64,000 nucleotides of DNA. Origin: Polaribacter sp. SA4-10 (GTDB lineage Bacteria; Bacteroidota; Bacteroidia; Flavobacteriales; Flavobacteriaceae). This document shows positions 1 to 8,534 of this stretch, piece after piece. The position numbers were made by a program, and so were the translations under genes. The notes beneath the pieces are model-generated. The model was not told the origin of the DNA. It saw nothing but the letters and a program-made list of their open reading frames with translations, and did no database searches. Numbering within the stretch: position 1 is the stretch's first letter; each line of letters opens with the position of its first letter. The stretch lies in contig NZ_CP019331.1 in NCBI RefSeq assembly GCF_002163835.1, positions 2,269,001-2,333,000 on the forward strand. The letters are read 5' to 3'.

Positions 1-774
1 GTTGGCATACGTACCAGAGCCAATAATTGGTGCATCGCCAATTCTACCCCAACGTTTGTTAGTCATTCCACCGGTTGAAGTTCCTGCTGCAATATTTCCA
101 TTTTTATCTAAAGCCACGCAACCCACAGTTCCGAATTTTGCGTTTTTAATATCTGAATCATAAAAAACTGCTGTTTTAGCATCATAATCTAATTCCGTTT
201 TTTCTTTTTCCTTTATTCTTTGAAGTGACTGAAATCGTCTTTCTGTATAAAAATAGCTTGGATCTACAATTTCTAACCCTTTTTCTTTGGCAAATATTGA
301 TGCTCCTTTTCCTGAAAGCATTACATGATCTGAATCTGTCATAATCGTTATTGCTAATTCTATTGGGCTTTTAACATTCATTACCCCTGCAACTGCACCA
401 GCATTTAAGGTTTTTCCATCCATAAAAGATGCATCTAACTCATTGGTTTCTTCATGTGTAAAAACAGCACCTTTTCCAGCATTGAACAATGGTGATTCTT
501 CCATAATTTGAATTGTTTTCATTACTGCTTCTTGGCTTGTTCCTCCTTTTTTTAAGATTGTATGACCAACTTTGATAGCTTCTTCTAACTTTTCTTTGTA
601 TTCAGTTTCTTTTTTATCAGACATATTTTTCTTTAAAATAGTTCCTGCGCCTCCATGAATTATAATTGCAAATTCATTTACTTTCTCTGTCTTCTCTTTC
701 TCTGGTGATGATTTATCCGTTCTACATCCGAATAAAATTATTAAAAGTGATACAATAAAAGGTACTTTTCTCAT
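1..774 (-). CDS. Isoaspartyl peptidase / L-asparaginase family lipoprotein (3' part missing)
   Basis: Reading leftward from an ATG at 774, 258 codons stay open to the window edge, so the C-terminus is missing. The product starts with a lipoprotein signal ending LLIILFGC, so it is probably anchored in a membrane facing the periplasm. The mature part has IIHGGAGT, an alpha-subunit signature of Ntn-type asparaginases, then FNAGKGAVFT and GTVGCVALDKNGNIAAGTS. The Thr of GTVGC is the autocatalytic cleavage site and nucleophile in this family. The family hydrolyses isoaspartyl dipeptides or asparagine. The neighbour at 888 is divergent, and a 14-bp-arm inverted repeat lies between the two starts. 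Family assignment is secure; substrate is inferred. Confidence 0.9.
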   Translation of the reverse strand, partial: MRKVPFIVSLLIILFGCRTDKSSPEKEKTEKVNEFAIIIHGGAGTILKKNMSDKKETEYKEKLEEAIKVGHTILKKGGTSQEAVMKTIQIMEESPLFNAGKGAVFTHEETNELDASFMDGKTLNAGAVAGVMNVKSPIELAITIMTDSDHVMLSGKGASIFAKEKGLEIVDPSYFYTERRFQSLQRIKEKEKTELDYDAKTAVFYDSDIKNAKFGTVGCVALDKNGNIAAGTSTGGMTNKRWGRIGDAPIIGSGTYAN

Positions 775-787
775 AAGTTGAATGTTT

Positions 788-823
788 TATATTAAACAAA
801 TAACAATGTATTTGTTTAATATA
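788..823. repeat. Perfect inverted repeat in a divergent promoter region
   Basis: Two 14-base arms (788-801 and 810-823, left arm TATATTAAACAAAT) are exact reverse complements around an 8-base spacer. The element lies between the start of the asparaginase-family gene (774) and the aldehyde dehydrogenase gene (888). Position and symmetry fit an operator shared by both promoters. No T-run follows, so a terminator is unlikely. Confidence 0.6.
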
Positions 824-887
824 CATATGTCTGAAATTATTCGTAAATTCGTTTTTCGAAGTTAAACAACTAAAACGTAACTGCAAA

Positions 888-2429
888 ATGACAGATTTTG
901 GAATTAAAGAAGCCTTACAACAATTAGGTGTAAAAGACATAAATAACGGAACTTCTACTGGTTCTGATAATTTTTCTAACGGAGAAATAATTGAAAGTTA
1001 CTCTCCTGTTGATGGAAAATTAATTGGAAAAGTAAAAGCGACAACAAAAGAGGATTATGAAAAGGTAATGGAAACAGCTGGTAAAGCTTTCTTATCTTTC
1101 AGAGATATGCCTGCTCCACAAAGAGGAGAGATTGTACGCCAGTTTGGCAACAAATTAAGAGAATTAAAGGAGCCTTTAGGAAAATTAATTTCTTATGAAA
1201 TGGGTAAATCTTTACAAGAAGGCTATGGTGAGGTTCAAGAGATGATAGACATCTGTGATTTTGCTGTTGGTTTATCAAGACAATTAAACGGACAAACCAT
1301 GCCATCTGAGCGCCCTGGACACGTAATGAGAGAGCAATGGCACCCAATTGGTGTTGTTGGTATTATATCTGCATTTAACTTTCCGGTAGCTGTTTGGGCT
1401 TGGAATACTTCTTTAGCTTGGATCTGTGGTGATGTGTGTGTTTGGAAAGGTTCTGAAAAAGTACCTTTATGCTCTATTGCTTGTCAAAACATTATTGCTG
1501 GTGTTTTAAAAGAGAATAATTTACCAGAAGGTATTTCTTCTATTATAAATGGAGATTACAATGTTGGTGAAATGATGTCGAATGATACCAGAATGCCGTT
1601 ATTATCTGCAACTGGCTCTACAAGAATGGGAAGAATTGTTGGTGCAACTGTTGCCAAACGTTTTGGAAAATCTTTATTAGAATTAGGAGGAAATAATGCA
1701 ATTATTATTACACCTACTGCAGAATTAAAAGTTGTAGTTCCTGGTGCTGTATTTGGTGCTGTTGGAACTTGTGGACAACGTTGTACTTCTACAAGAAGAT
1801 TAATTATTCACGAATCTGTTTACGATAAAGTAAGAGATGCAATAGTAGGTGCTTACAAACAATTAACAATCGGAAATCCTTTGGATGAAACAAATCATAT
1901 CGGACCGTTAATTGATCATGATTCTGTAAACACCTATTTAGCTGCTATTGAAAAAGCAAAAGCTGAAGGTGGAAACATGTTAGTTGAAGGTGGTGTTTTA
2001 AAAGGTGAAGGTTACGAATCTGGTTGCTATGTAAAACCTGCAATTATTGAGGCTGAAAACCATTTTGACATTGTGCAGCATGAAACTTTTGCGCCTATTT
2101 TATATTTAATGAAATATTCTGGTGGAGTAGAAAATGCAATCGTACAACAAAATGGCGTTGCACAAGGTTTATCTTCTGCAATTATGACCAATGAGTTGAA
2201 AGAGGCTGAGAAATTTTTATCTTATACTGGTTCAGATTGTGGTATCGCAAACGTAAATATTGGTACTTCTGGTGCTGAAATTGGTGGTGCTTTTGGTGGT
2301 GAAAAAGAAACTGGTGGTGGACGTGAATCTGGATCTGATGCTTGGAAAGTGTATATGAGAAGACAAACAAATACTGTAAATTATTCAGATGAATTGCCGC
2401 TAGCTCAAGGAATTAAATTTGATCTTTAA
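888..2429 (+). CDS. ALDH7-family aldehyde dehydrogenase (alpha-aminoadipic semialdehyde dehydrogenase-like)
   Basis: The 513-residue protein covers a complete NAD-dependent aldehyde dehydrogenase. FNFPVAVWAWN forms part of the cofactor site, LLELGGNNAI carries the general-base Glu and GTCGQRCTSTRR the nucleophilic Cys. The GGNNAI and GQRCTSTRR forms, and the overall length, are characteristic of the ALDH7A1/piperideine-6-carboxylate dehydrogenase branch, which oxidises 2-aminoadipate 6-semialdehyde in lysine breakdown. No other lysine-catabolic gene is nearby, so the substrate is inferred from family only. The gene stands alone, divergent from the asparaginase gene, and ends in a strong hairpin at 2457. 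Soluble cytoplasmic enzyme. Confidence 0.93.
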   Translation: MTDFGIKEALQQLGVKDINNGTSTGSDNFSNGEIIESYSPVDGKLIGKVKATTKEDYEKVMETAGKAFLSFRDMPAPQRGEIVRQFGNKLRELKEPLGKLISYEMGKSLQEGYGEVQEMIDICDFAVGLSRQLNGQTMPSERPGHVMREQWHPIGVVGIISAFNFPVAVWAWNTSLAWICGDVCVWKGSEKVPLCSIACQNIIAGVLKENNLPEGISSIINGDYNVGEMMSNDTRMPLLSATGSTRMGRIVGATVAKRFGKSLLELGGNNAIIITPTAELKVVVPGAVFGAVGTCGQRCTSTRRLIIHESVYDKVRDAIVGAYKQLTIGNPLDETNHIGPLIDHDSVNTYLAAIEKAKAEGGNMLVEGGVLKGEGYESGCYVKPAIIEAENHFDIVQHETFAPILYLMKYSGGVENAIVQQNGVAQGLSSAIMTNELKEAEKFLSYTGSDCGIANVNIGTSGAEIGGAFGGEKETGGGRESGSDAWKVYMRRQTNTVNYSDELPLAQGIKFDL

Positions 2430-2456
2430 AATTATTTAAACTTTTTAATAAAATAG

Positions 2457-2487
2457 AAAAACCCAACATTAAATGTTGGGTTTTTTA
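2457..2487. terminator. Bidirectional Rho-independent terminator
   Basis: Thirteen-base arms AAAAACCCAACAT and ATGTTGGGTTTTT enclose a three-base loop, with T-rich flanks on both strands. It lies between the convergent aldehyde dehydrogenase (+) and FKBP (-) genes and can serve both. Confidence 0.85.
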
Positions 2488-2527
2488 TGAAATAGAATCT
2501 CTTATAATATTAAAAAAAAGACAGCTA

Positions 2528-2956
2528 TTATGTAATTTCTAAAACTTCAATATCAAAAATTAAATCCATACCTGCTAAAGGATGGTTTCCATCAATAACA
2601 ATAGTTTCTTCTTTAACTTCAACAACCTTCAAGTTCATTTCCTGTCCATCTGGAGTTTTAGAAACAAGTCCCATTCCAACTTCTGGAGCCATATCTTGTG
2701 GAAGTTCAGATTTATTTACTTCTTGAATTAAATCTTGATTGACTTCTCCGTAAGCTTCGTCTTTAGTAATTGTAATGGTTTTCTTTTCGTTTAATTTCAT
2801 GTCAATCAACGCTTTTTCAAAACCAGGAAATACCTGTCCTTGTCCTAGTGTAAATTGCATCGGTTCTTTTCCTTCAGACGTATCAAAAACCTGTCCGTCT
2901 ATTAGCTTACCTGTATAATTTACTTTAACTGTGTTGTTCTCTGCAACTTGACTCAT
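2528..2956 (-). CDS. FKBP-type peptidyl-prolyl isomerase, SlyD-like
   Basis: At 142 residues it matches the core of SlyD-type FKBPs. The N-terminal FKBP half (VKVNYTGKLIDGQVFDTS) is interrupted by an insert-in-flap chaperone domain (roughly residues 65-120, containing DEAYGEVNQDLIQEV), followed by NHPLAGMDLIFDIEVLEI, the standard closing FKBP strand. It catalyses proline cis-trans isomerisation and assists folding in the cytoplasm. The His/Cys-rich metal-binding tail of E. coli SlyD is absent, so a metallochaperone role is not supported. Monocistronic; a 650-base gene-poor stretch lies upstream. Confidence 0.92.
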   Translation of the reverse strand: MSQVAENNTVKVNYTGKLIDGQVFDTSEGKEPMQFTLGQGQVFPGFEKALIDMKLNEKKTITITKDEAYGEVNQDLIQEVNKSELPQDMAPEVGMGLVSKTPDGQEMNLKVVEVKEETIVIDGNHPLAGMDLIFDIEVLEIT

Positions 2957-3610
2957 ACGATGTTATTTAATTTTAAAAATATTCTTTGCATAATTCTTAC
3001 ACATCAAATATTTTAATTTTTACTTATAGCATACAATCCGCGAAAATCAAGCCAAAACCCTATAAAACTAGAATAAAAAGCTATAAACTCATAAACTCAT
3101 GATCTTAAAAGCATAAAATTAGTCTTGTATCCCTTTGATCGCAGTAAAACCTAACTTTTTGAACAAAAATTAAAATATTCTTATAAAAAACAATTGAATC
3201 AGCAAATATGTCAGTTAAAGTATAAATTTTTTGTCAAGTATGTAATAACGTTTAGTCAATAGTTAATTTAGCTCTTTAAAAGAATACAAAATTACAGCTT
3301 GATTTAAAACCCTATTTTTCGACAAATGGTTAGAAGTAGATCTTCTTGCCATTTTAAATAAAGCGTTTTCTAAATTAGGAGTCTAAAAATCGCTACAAAT
3401 ACGTTAAACGAATCACTTAATTATAATTCACCTTTCTAAAAAACAATGAGTTTAATGCTAATTCCTTAAAATTAAAAGATCAAATTCTTTAGACAATAAG
3501 TTGATTAGTACTATTATTAAAGTTGTAAGTTATTAAAATGAATACTATTTAAGTCTAATCTAGACGTATCTACACTCAACTGTAGTATATTGCATTTATA
3601 AACTATTATT
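2957..3610. other. Gene-poor AT-rich intergenic stretch with a degenerate duplicate
   Basis: No convincing reading frame or RNA gene is visible. The one recognisable structure is 3368-3439, which resembles 3841-3935: both contain TTCTAAATTAG, then AAAATCG, then CACTTAATTATAATTCA and TTTCTA in the same order, with the 3841 copy longer in the middle. The second copy includes the 3' end of the AlbA_2-domain gene, so the first looks like a decayed duplicate of that gene's tail. Confidence 0.5.
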
Positions 3611-3835
3611 ATGAAATTAAACTTATTATCTTGTGATACTCAAAGACCAGATAGAAGAGTAATTGCCAAATGTATTGCAGAGATTTCAGCTAACATTAAT
3701 GAATCTATGTCAAACGAACTTACAGAAATTCTCTTAGAAGGAGACGCTGTAGATATCGAAATAGAGGATAAAAACGCTGGTTCTGCTTTAAGAGCCTTGC
3801 GAAAATTAAGCATTGACTACGAAATTATAGAATAA
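3611..3835 (+). CDS. Small conserved-looking protein of unknown function (74 aa)
   Basis: A 74-residue frame starts with ATG (MKLNLLSCDTQRP) and has normal codon use. The predicted pattern is a short strand, a long helix (RVIAKCIAEISANINESM), a strand with acidic residues (DAVDIEIED), a helix (GSALRALRKL) and a final strand (DYEIIE): a compact alpha/beta fold with an acidic surface. No signal peptide, membrane segment or catalytic motif is seen, and I do not recognise the family. It is the only rightward gene between 2430 and 24465 and sits between the duplicated segments at 3368 and 3841. It looks coding because of its regular amphipathic layout, but a function cannot be assigned. Confidence 0.6.
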   Translation: MKLNLLSCDTQRPDRRVIAKCIAEISANINESMSNELTEILLEGDAVDIEIEDKNAGSALRALRKLSIDYEIIE

Positions 3836-3912
3836 TTGGTTTCTAAATTAGATTTTATTTAATTTTTGGTTTCTCAGAAAAATCGACTTATCATTATAAA
3901 TAAACAAAACAC

Positions 3913-5052
3913 TTAATTATAATTCATTTTTCTAACAACCCTCATTGCTTCTTTGTATTTGATATAGGTAGTTTTATCTTCTAAATTCTTTAAGAAATTT
4001 TTTGCTTTTTTTAGTTGTTCTGGTGCATCTATAAAGCCATGTAAAAAGCAAATAAGACAGTCTGTTGGTAAGCTTAAAATAGCATCATGTTCTATTACAG
4101 AGAGTGCAATGTCACCTACAATTTTCTTTATAATAGATTTACAGTTTTCGTAAATACGGGATATAATATGTATATCTAATTTTGGGGGAATAAATAAAAA
4201 CTCTTTTACAATATCGTGCTGTCCGTTTGCTTTAAAATTGATGATTGTTTTTTCTAAAGGATAATGAGTTTCATTTTTATCTATACCCAATAAAATATAT
4301 TCTGTTATGATAAATGACTTGTTATTATAACTAATTTGCACATCGTCTAAAGACGAAAAAAATAGCCTTACTTGTTCGTTAATTAATTCAATATCTACTC
4401 TTGTAAAAAATTCTTCTCCGTTAATAATTTTCTTTTCTCCAGCCCAACAGAGCACAAATTGCTCATTAAAAACTTTGTATTGTGGGTTGTATTCTGATTT
4501 GTGATTATTAATAAAATCGAAAACTCCATCGAGGGTTAATTCAATATTATTACGTGCATTTTTTTCAATAGCTTCAACGGTTTCTTTGTTGGTATTTCTA
4601 AGTTCAAAATTACCATAAGAAGGCATAGAATTGCTTCCTCTTCTATAAAAAATGGTTTCTTTTCTATATTTCCAAGCATTTTTTAAAAGAGAAGTAACTT
4701 TATTATTCGGATAAATAGTAACCAAACCAACAACTTTATACCTTGGTAGGGTTGGAAAAGGAACATTGTCATATTCAATCTTTGGTGGATTTTTTAAATA
4801 CGCATTTATCAAATTCTGAATCTTACTATCATCAAAAAAATCGACACCAATAATTTTATTTTCTTCGTCTTCAACTCCATTTACAATGTAAGAATTGTTT
4901 TCTGGGTTTGAATTTGAAAGTGCACAGATATGTTTTAAAAACTTTGCTTTTCCTTCCTTTGTGCTAAAGGATAATTTTTGCTTCTTATCATAAAAACTAT
5001 TCTCATCATTATGAGAAAGTAAATTTTTGATAAGTAAGCGTTTATTAATCAT
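3913..5052 (-). CDS. AlbA_2 (Schlafen-type) domain ATP/nucleic-acid-binding protein
   Basis: The 379-residue protein has an N-terminal AlbA_2/divergent-AAA region: KAKFLKHICALSNSNPENN, then YIVNGVEDEENKIIGVDFF, then VGLVTIYPNNK and ETIFYRRGSNS, the usual order in this superfamily. Residues from about 170 to the end are unassigned. Members are putative DNA/RNA-binding regulators and occur in transcription factors and defence proteins; a biochemical role here is unknown. It is the last gene of a tight operon, starting two bases after the aldo-keto reductase stop. A degenerate copy of its 3' end lies at 3368-3439. No helix-turn-helix tail was recognised. Confidence 0.75.
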   Translation of the reverse strand: MINKRLLIKNLLSHNDENSFYDKKQKLSFSTKEGKAKFLKHICALSNSNPENNSYIVNGVEDEENKIIGVDFFDDSKIQNLINAYLKNPPKIEYDNVPFPTLPRYKVVGLVTIYPNNKVTSLLKNAWKYRKETIFYRRGSNSMPSYGNFELRNTNKETVEAIEKNARNNIELTLDGVFDFINNHKSEYNPQYKVFNEQFVLCWAGEKKIINGEEFFTRVDIELINEQVRLFFSSLDDVQISYNNKSFIITEYILLGIDKNETHYPLEKTIINFKANGQHDIVKEFLFIPPKLDIHIISRIYENCKSIIKKIVGDIALSVIEHDAILSLPTDCLICFLHGFIDAPEQLKKAKNFLKNLEDKTTYIKYKEAMRVVRKMNYN

Positions 5053-5054
5053 AT

Positions 5055-5921
5055 CTAATTAACTTCTTTTCCAATACTTGCTTCTAATAATAAAAACCAA
5101 TCTTGGTTTTCTAAATCTATTTCTAGCGCTTTATTTGCGTTTAAAATTCGTTCTCTATTTGTGGTTCCAATAACGGGTGCTATTTTAGAAGGATGCTTTA
5201 AAATCCAAGCTAATAAAAGAACATCTTCAGTTGTATTATACTTTACTGTTAGTGTTTTTAAAACTACTTTTATTCTTGAAGTTTGCTCATTTTCTTCTCT
5301 AAAAACACTTCCTAAAGGGCTCCAACACATTGGTTGTATGTTTTTTTGTAGTAATTGATCTAAAGAGCCATTACTCATAGCAGTATTTTCTGTTAAAGAA
5401 AACTGAATCTGATTTACACAAATTGGAACTTTATCCGCAATTAAATCAACTTGGGAGGGTGTGAAATTTGATACTCCAAAATTGATGATTTTTCCACTTT
5501 CTTTTAATTCTGAAACTGCTTCTGCTATTTCATTAGGTTGCATTAACGGACTTGGTCTGTGTAATAAAAAAGTATCTAAATAATCTGTTTTTAAGTTTTT
5601 TAAAGATTGATTTGCGCTTTCAATAATATACTTTTTATCATATTGATACTGTTTTACCGCATTGTTTCTAGTTCCTCCTACTAATTGAATTCCGCATTTA
5701 GAAATCAATTGGATGTTTTCGCGTTGAATTCTACTTTCTAAAAAACCTTTTCCAAATCCTGCTTCTGTTGTATAATCTCCATAAATATCTGCATGATCAA
5801 AAGCCGAATTTCCATTTTCTAAACAGAATTGAATCATTTCTGCTTGTTCTTTGGTAGAAAACTGTTTGCCCCAATTTCCCCAAGACATACATCCTATTAT
5901 TATTTTTGATTGTATTTTCAT
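5055..5921 (-). CDS. Aldo/keto reductase (YdhF-like)
   Basis: The 288-residue TIM-barrel oxidoreductase shows the catalytic tetrad in order: Asp and Tyr in FDHADIYGDY, Lys in LISKCGIQL and His in FLLHRPSPL. PVIGTTNRERI near the C-terminus is the usual NADPH-phosphate-binding segment. The sequence is closest in style to E. coli YdhF-type reductases. It reduces carbonyls with NADPH in the cytoplasm; the natural substrate is unknown. It directly abuts the SDR gene upstream and the AlbA_2 gene downstream, implying co-transcription. Confidence 0.92.
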   Translation of the reverse strand: MKIQSKIIIGCMSWGNWGKQFSTKEQAEMIQFCLENGNSAFDHADIYGDYTTEAGFGKGFLESRIQRENIQLISKCGIQLVGGTRNNAVKQYQYDKKYIIESANQSLKNLKTDYLDTFLLHRPSPLMQPNEIAEAVSELKESGKIINFGVSNFTPSQVDLIADKVPICVNQIQFSLTENTAMSNGSLDQLLQKNIQPMCWSPLGSVFREENEQTSRIKVVLKTLTVKYNTTEDVLLLAWILKHPSKIAPVIGTTNRERILNANKALEIDLENQDWFLLLEASIGKEVN

Positions 5922-6674
5922 TTACGCTTTATTCATTATTGTTGCACTTGCTTGTGCGGTTGGATACACTACTAAATCTTCAATATTTACGTGATAAGGT
6001 CTAGAAATTACAAAGTAAATAATGTCTGCAATATCTTCTGCTTGTAAAGCCTTATAACCTGCATAAACAGCTTTTGCTTTTTTGGTGTCACCTTTAAAAC
6101 GAACCTCTGAAAACGCTGTTTCTACAGCTCCAGGGTGAATAGCAGCAACACGAATGTTATGTTTGTTTAAATCTATTCTCATCGCTTTATTTAAAGCGTC
6201 TACAGCGTGTTTAGAAGCGCAATATACATTTCCGTTAGGATAGACTTCTTTTGCTGCTATAGAGCCAATATTTACTATAAAACCTTTGTTTCTTTCTGTC
6301 ATTTGAGGAATGATTGCTTTAGAAACATAGAGTAACCCTTTTACGTTAATATCTATCATTGCATCCCAATCATCAACATCACCATCTTGAATGGTTGATA
6401 AACCATGTGCATTACCTGCATTGTTAATTAGAATATTTATTTGTTTAAAATTTTCTGGAATAGAATTAATAGCAGCTTCAACTTCAGTTCTTTTAGAAAC
6501 ATCAAACTGTAAAGTGGTAACTTCTGTAAGTTTACTTAATTCATTTTTAAGTTCTTTTAATCGTTCAGTTCTTCGTCCACAGAGAATTAATCTAATCTTA
6601 TTTTTTGCAAAAATTTCTGCTGTTGCTTTTCCAATTCCTGAAGTTGCTCCAGTAATAAATGCTGTTTGTTTCAT
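5922..6674 (-). CDS. Short-chain dehydrogenase/reductase (YdfG-like)
   Basis: A 250-residue classical SDR: TGATSGIGKATAEIF is the glycine-rich cofactor loop, NNAGNAHG the structural motif, and IGSIAAKEVYPNGNVYCASK supplies the Ser, Tyr and Lys of the active site with Y-x3-K spacing. LCGRRTERL with Arg after the second strand favours NADP(H). It resembles YdfG/serine 3-dehydrogenase-like enzymes that oxidise or reduce small hydroxy acids and malonic semialdehyde. First gene of the SDR-AKR-AlbA_2 operon, with no gap before the reductase. Confidence 0.92.
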   Translation of the reverse strand: MKQTAFITGATSGIGKATAEIFAKNKIRLILCGRRTERLKELKNELSKLTEVTTLQFDVSKRTEVEAAINSIPENFKQINILINNAGNAHGLSTIQDGDVDDWDAMIDINVKGLLYVSKAIIPQMTERNKGFIVNIGSIAAKEVYPNGNVYCASKHAVDALNKAMRIDLNKHNIRVAAIHPGAVETAFSEVRFKGDTKKAKAVYAGYKALQAEDIADIIYFVISRPYHVNIEDLVVYPTAQASATIMNKA

Positions 6675-6773
6675 CCTTTTTTATGTATGATAAAATTATC
6701 ATTAAAAATAAAAAATCTAAGAACACCAAACTAGTAAGTTTCTATAGTTTTTTCATGAATTATGAACAAAGAA

Positions 6774-6799
6774 AAACCGCTCTACCTCTAGAGCGGTTT
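6774..6799 (-). terminator. Rho-independent terminator downstream of the 311-aa lipoprotein gene
   Basis: Eleven-base arms AAACCGCTCTA and TAGAGCGGTTT around a four-base loop, followed on the minus strand by TTCTTTG-rich sequence. A second small palindrome, TTGACTATT-AAA-AATAGTCAA (6808-6828), lies between it and the stop at 6851. Confidence 0.8.
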
Positions 6800-6850
6800 C
6801 CTTTTAATTGACTATTAAAAATAGTCAACCAAAAATCAACTAACCAAACT

Positions 6851-7786
6851 TTATTTTAAATTTCTTCTAACCTTTCTATTTCTTTCTATTTTAGTACGTT
6901 TTCTGTTGTTATTCCTTACAGCAGGTTTTGGAGTTTTTGATGTTTTTTCACCTTTTAAATATTGTATAAACCCTCTACCTGAAAAATCGTACGTTGTTTC
7001 TGAACTTACATGATACAATCTAATTGTTCTATCATTGATAACGTTTAATTCAAATTCTTCAATATCTCCTCCATCATAATTAAGTGTTAAGATTTTTAGG
7101 TCTTCATAATCTATTACATCATACACTTCATAGCCACCAACATAACTCCAATTAATAAAATCAATATCTGTGCCAAAACCATCTTGAGAACTATAAAATG
7201 TTGTTATATTTTCTGGTGTAAATGCTAAATAGTTTTCATCATCAAATGCATTTGGAGTTCCTCCTTCAGTTGCTGTTTTTTCCCAAGCAACATACTCTTG
7301 TAAAAAATATTCTATGTTTTCATAAAACAACTTATCATAATCAAATTGATTTCTTTGATAGCCAACTAAATAATAATTTACATTATTTCTATAATTGTAT
7401 AACCTAATTTCATTGGCTGAAATCTCAAAAACTTCAAAATCGTTTGCACCATCTAAATCATGATCTGTTTCTAATAAACCATTATATGTATTGTAGGTTC
7501 CAACATCTATTCCTAAACCATTTCCTGTAATACCAATATCTGCAATATTATTATTTGCATATAATGTTCCGTTTAAAAACGAAAGTGTAAATGCTTTAGA
7601 AACATAAGGGATATCTACATTTCCTGTAGTTCTGTGATAATCTACATACCATAAATCATACCCAGAAACGATTTCTTCTAATGAAATCTGATTATTGTCC
7701 TCAAAAGAATCTTGATAAATTGTAGAACATGAACTTAATAAAGCTCCTGTAAAAATAATTGTGAAAAGTAATTTTAAAGATTTCAT
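6851..7786 (-). CDS. Flavobacterial lipoprotein of unknown function, basic C-terminal tail
   Basis: The 311-residue product has a signal peptide with lipobox LLSSC, so it is a lipoprotein. The mature region (GYDLWYVDYHRTTGNVDIPYVS onwards) is rich in aromatic and acidic residues and predicted beta strands. The segment resembles Flavobacteriia lipoproteins sometimes labelled nicotinic acid mononucleotide adenylyltransferase; no nucleotidyltransferase motif is visible, so I do not adopt that name. The last about 30 residues (KTPKPAVRNNNRKRTKIERN and beyond) are strongly basic, in contrast to the acidic body, and could contact peptidoglycan or LPS. Function unknown. Confidence 0.75.
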   Translation of the reverse strand: MKSLKLLFTIIFTGALLSSCSTIYQDSFEDNNQISLEEIVSGYDLWYVDYHRTTGNVDIPYVSKAFTLSFLNGTLYANNNIADIGITGNGLGIDVGTYNTYNGLLETDHDLDGANDFEVFEISANEIRLYNYRNNVNYYLVGYQRNQFDYDKLFYENIEYFLQEYVAWEKTATEGGTPNAFDDENYLAFTPENITTFYSSQDGFGTDIDFINWSYVGGYEVYDVIDYEDLKILTLNYDGGDIEEFELNVINDRTIRLYHVSSETTYDFSGRGFIQYLKGEKTSKTPKPAVRNNNRKRTKIERNRKVRRNLK

Positions 7787-7840
7787 AAGCTTGCCTTTTA
7801 TGGTTATGCTTATGTAATTTCAAAATGTGTGCCAAAAATA

Positions 7841-7866
7841 AAACCCATTCAAATTTGAATGAGTTT
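7841..7866 (-). terminator. Rho-independent terminator after the 163-aa lipoprotein gene
   Basis: Near-perfect inverted repeat centred on AAATTT (arms AAACCCATTCAAA and TTTGAATGAGTTT, one mismatch), followed on the minus strand by a T-rich run. It lies 20 bases after the stop at 7886. Confidence 0.7.
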
Positions 7867-7885
7867 TACACTAATTACTAATAAG

Positions 7886-8377
7886 TTATTGTTTTTTATT
7901 TGCTCTTGGAAAAAACACAGGTTTCGTTTTTTCTATATTTTCAATTTTAAAATATTTAATTTTATAACCTACTTTATAACTAATAATAGCTTGGTTTTCT
8001 TTTAATTCGAAAGGAAAATCATTTACATCTGGCGGTGTATTTTTCATTTCTTTAGTAACATCTGCATCTAAAATAAGATCTCTATTTTGTCTCTTTGATG
8101 TATTAAAATGTCCTATTAAAAGCATTTTACTTCCAGCAGTATTAATTTCCACTTTGGTTGATTTATTTCGAAAAAATAGTGAATCAAAAATGATACTTGA
8201 ATTTTCTTTCAAGGCTATTTCTACTTTAGTTCCACGAACTCCTGGTTGCCCTCCAACCCAATTATTATAAGATGCTTTTTCAATTTTAAAAGGAGGATTC
8301 TTTTCTACTTTTATGCTTCCACATTGTGTAAAGCTAAATAGGATAGCAATTATTGATATCAATTTCATTGTCTTCAT
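7886..8377 (-). CDS. Small lipoprotein of unknown function
   Basis: A 163-residue protein with signal peptide and lipobox FSFTQC, then a mature part beginning GSIKVEKNPPF. The rest alternates strand-like segments (FKIEKASYNNWVGGQPGVRG, KVEIALKENSSIIFDSLFF, KMLLIGHFN), consistent with a small beta-sandwich on the membrane surface. No catalytic motif is seen and I do not recognise the family. Stands alone with its own terminator, next to another lipoprotein gene on the same strand. Confidence 0.7.
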   Translation of the reverse strand: MKTMKLISIIAILFSFTQCGSIKVEKNPPFKIEKASYNNWVGGQPGVRGTKVEIALKENSSIIFDSLFFRNKSTKVEINTAGSKMLLIGHFNTSKRQNRDLILDADVTKEMKNTPPDVNDFPFELKENQAIISYKVGYKIKYFKIENIEKTKPVFFPRANKKQ

Positions 8378-8470
8378 TTTTTTGTGATTAATGAATAAGT
8401 TTCAAGCGCTATGCTAAGATATAAAAAAAGCACAAACTAGTTTTTTTGTATTGATCAAGTATATAAAAAT

Positions 8471-8501
8471 AAAAAAGCGAACCAAATTGGTTCGCTTTTT
8501 T
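8471..8501. terminator. Strong bidirectional terminator ending the ATP synthase operon
   Basis: Fifteen-base arms AAAAAAGCGAACCAA and TTGGTTCGCTTTTTT flank a single central base. It lies 33 bases after the atpG stop and before the lipoprotein gene promoter region. Confidence 0.9.
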
Positions 8502-8534
8502 AAATATAAAATTTGCTTGTCTTATTTTTAATAA

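Noticed and set aside
888..2370. Minus-strand frames inside the aldehyde dehydrogenase gene
   Set aside because: Low-complexity antisense shadows (His/Gln-rich) of a well-conserved gene.
6851..7786. Nicotinic acid mononucleotide adenylyltransferase label for the 311-aa lipoprotein
   Set aside because: It has a lipoprotein signal and no nucleotidyltransferase HxGH or ISSTxxR motif.
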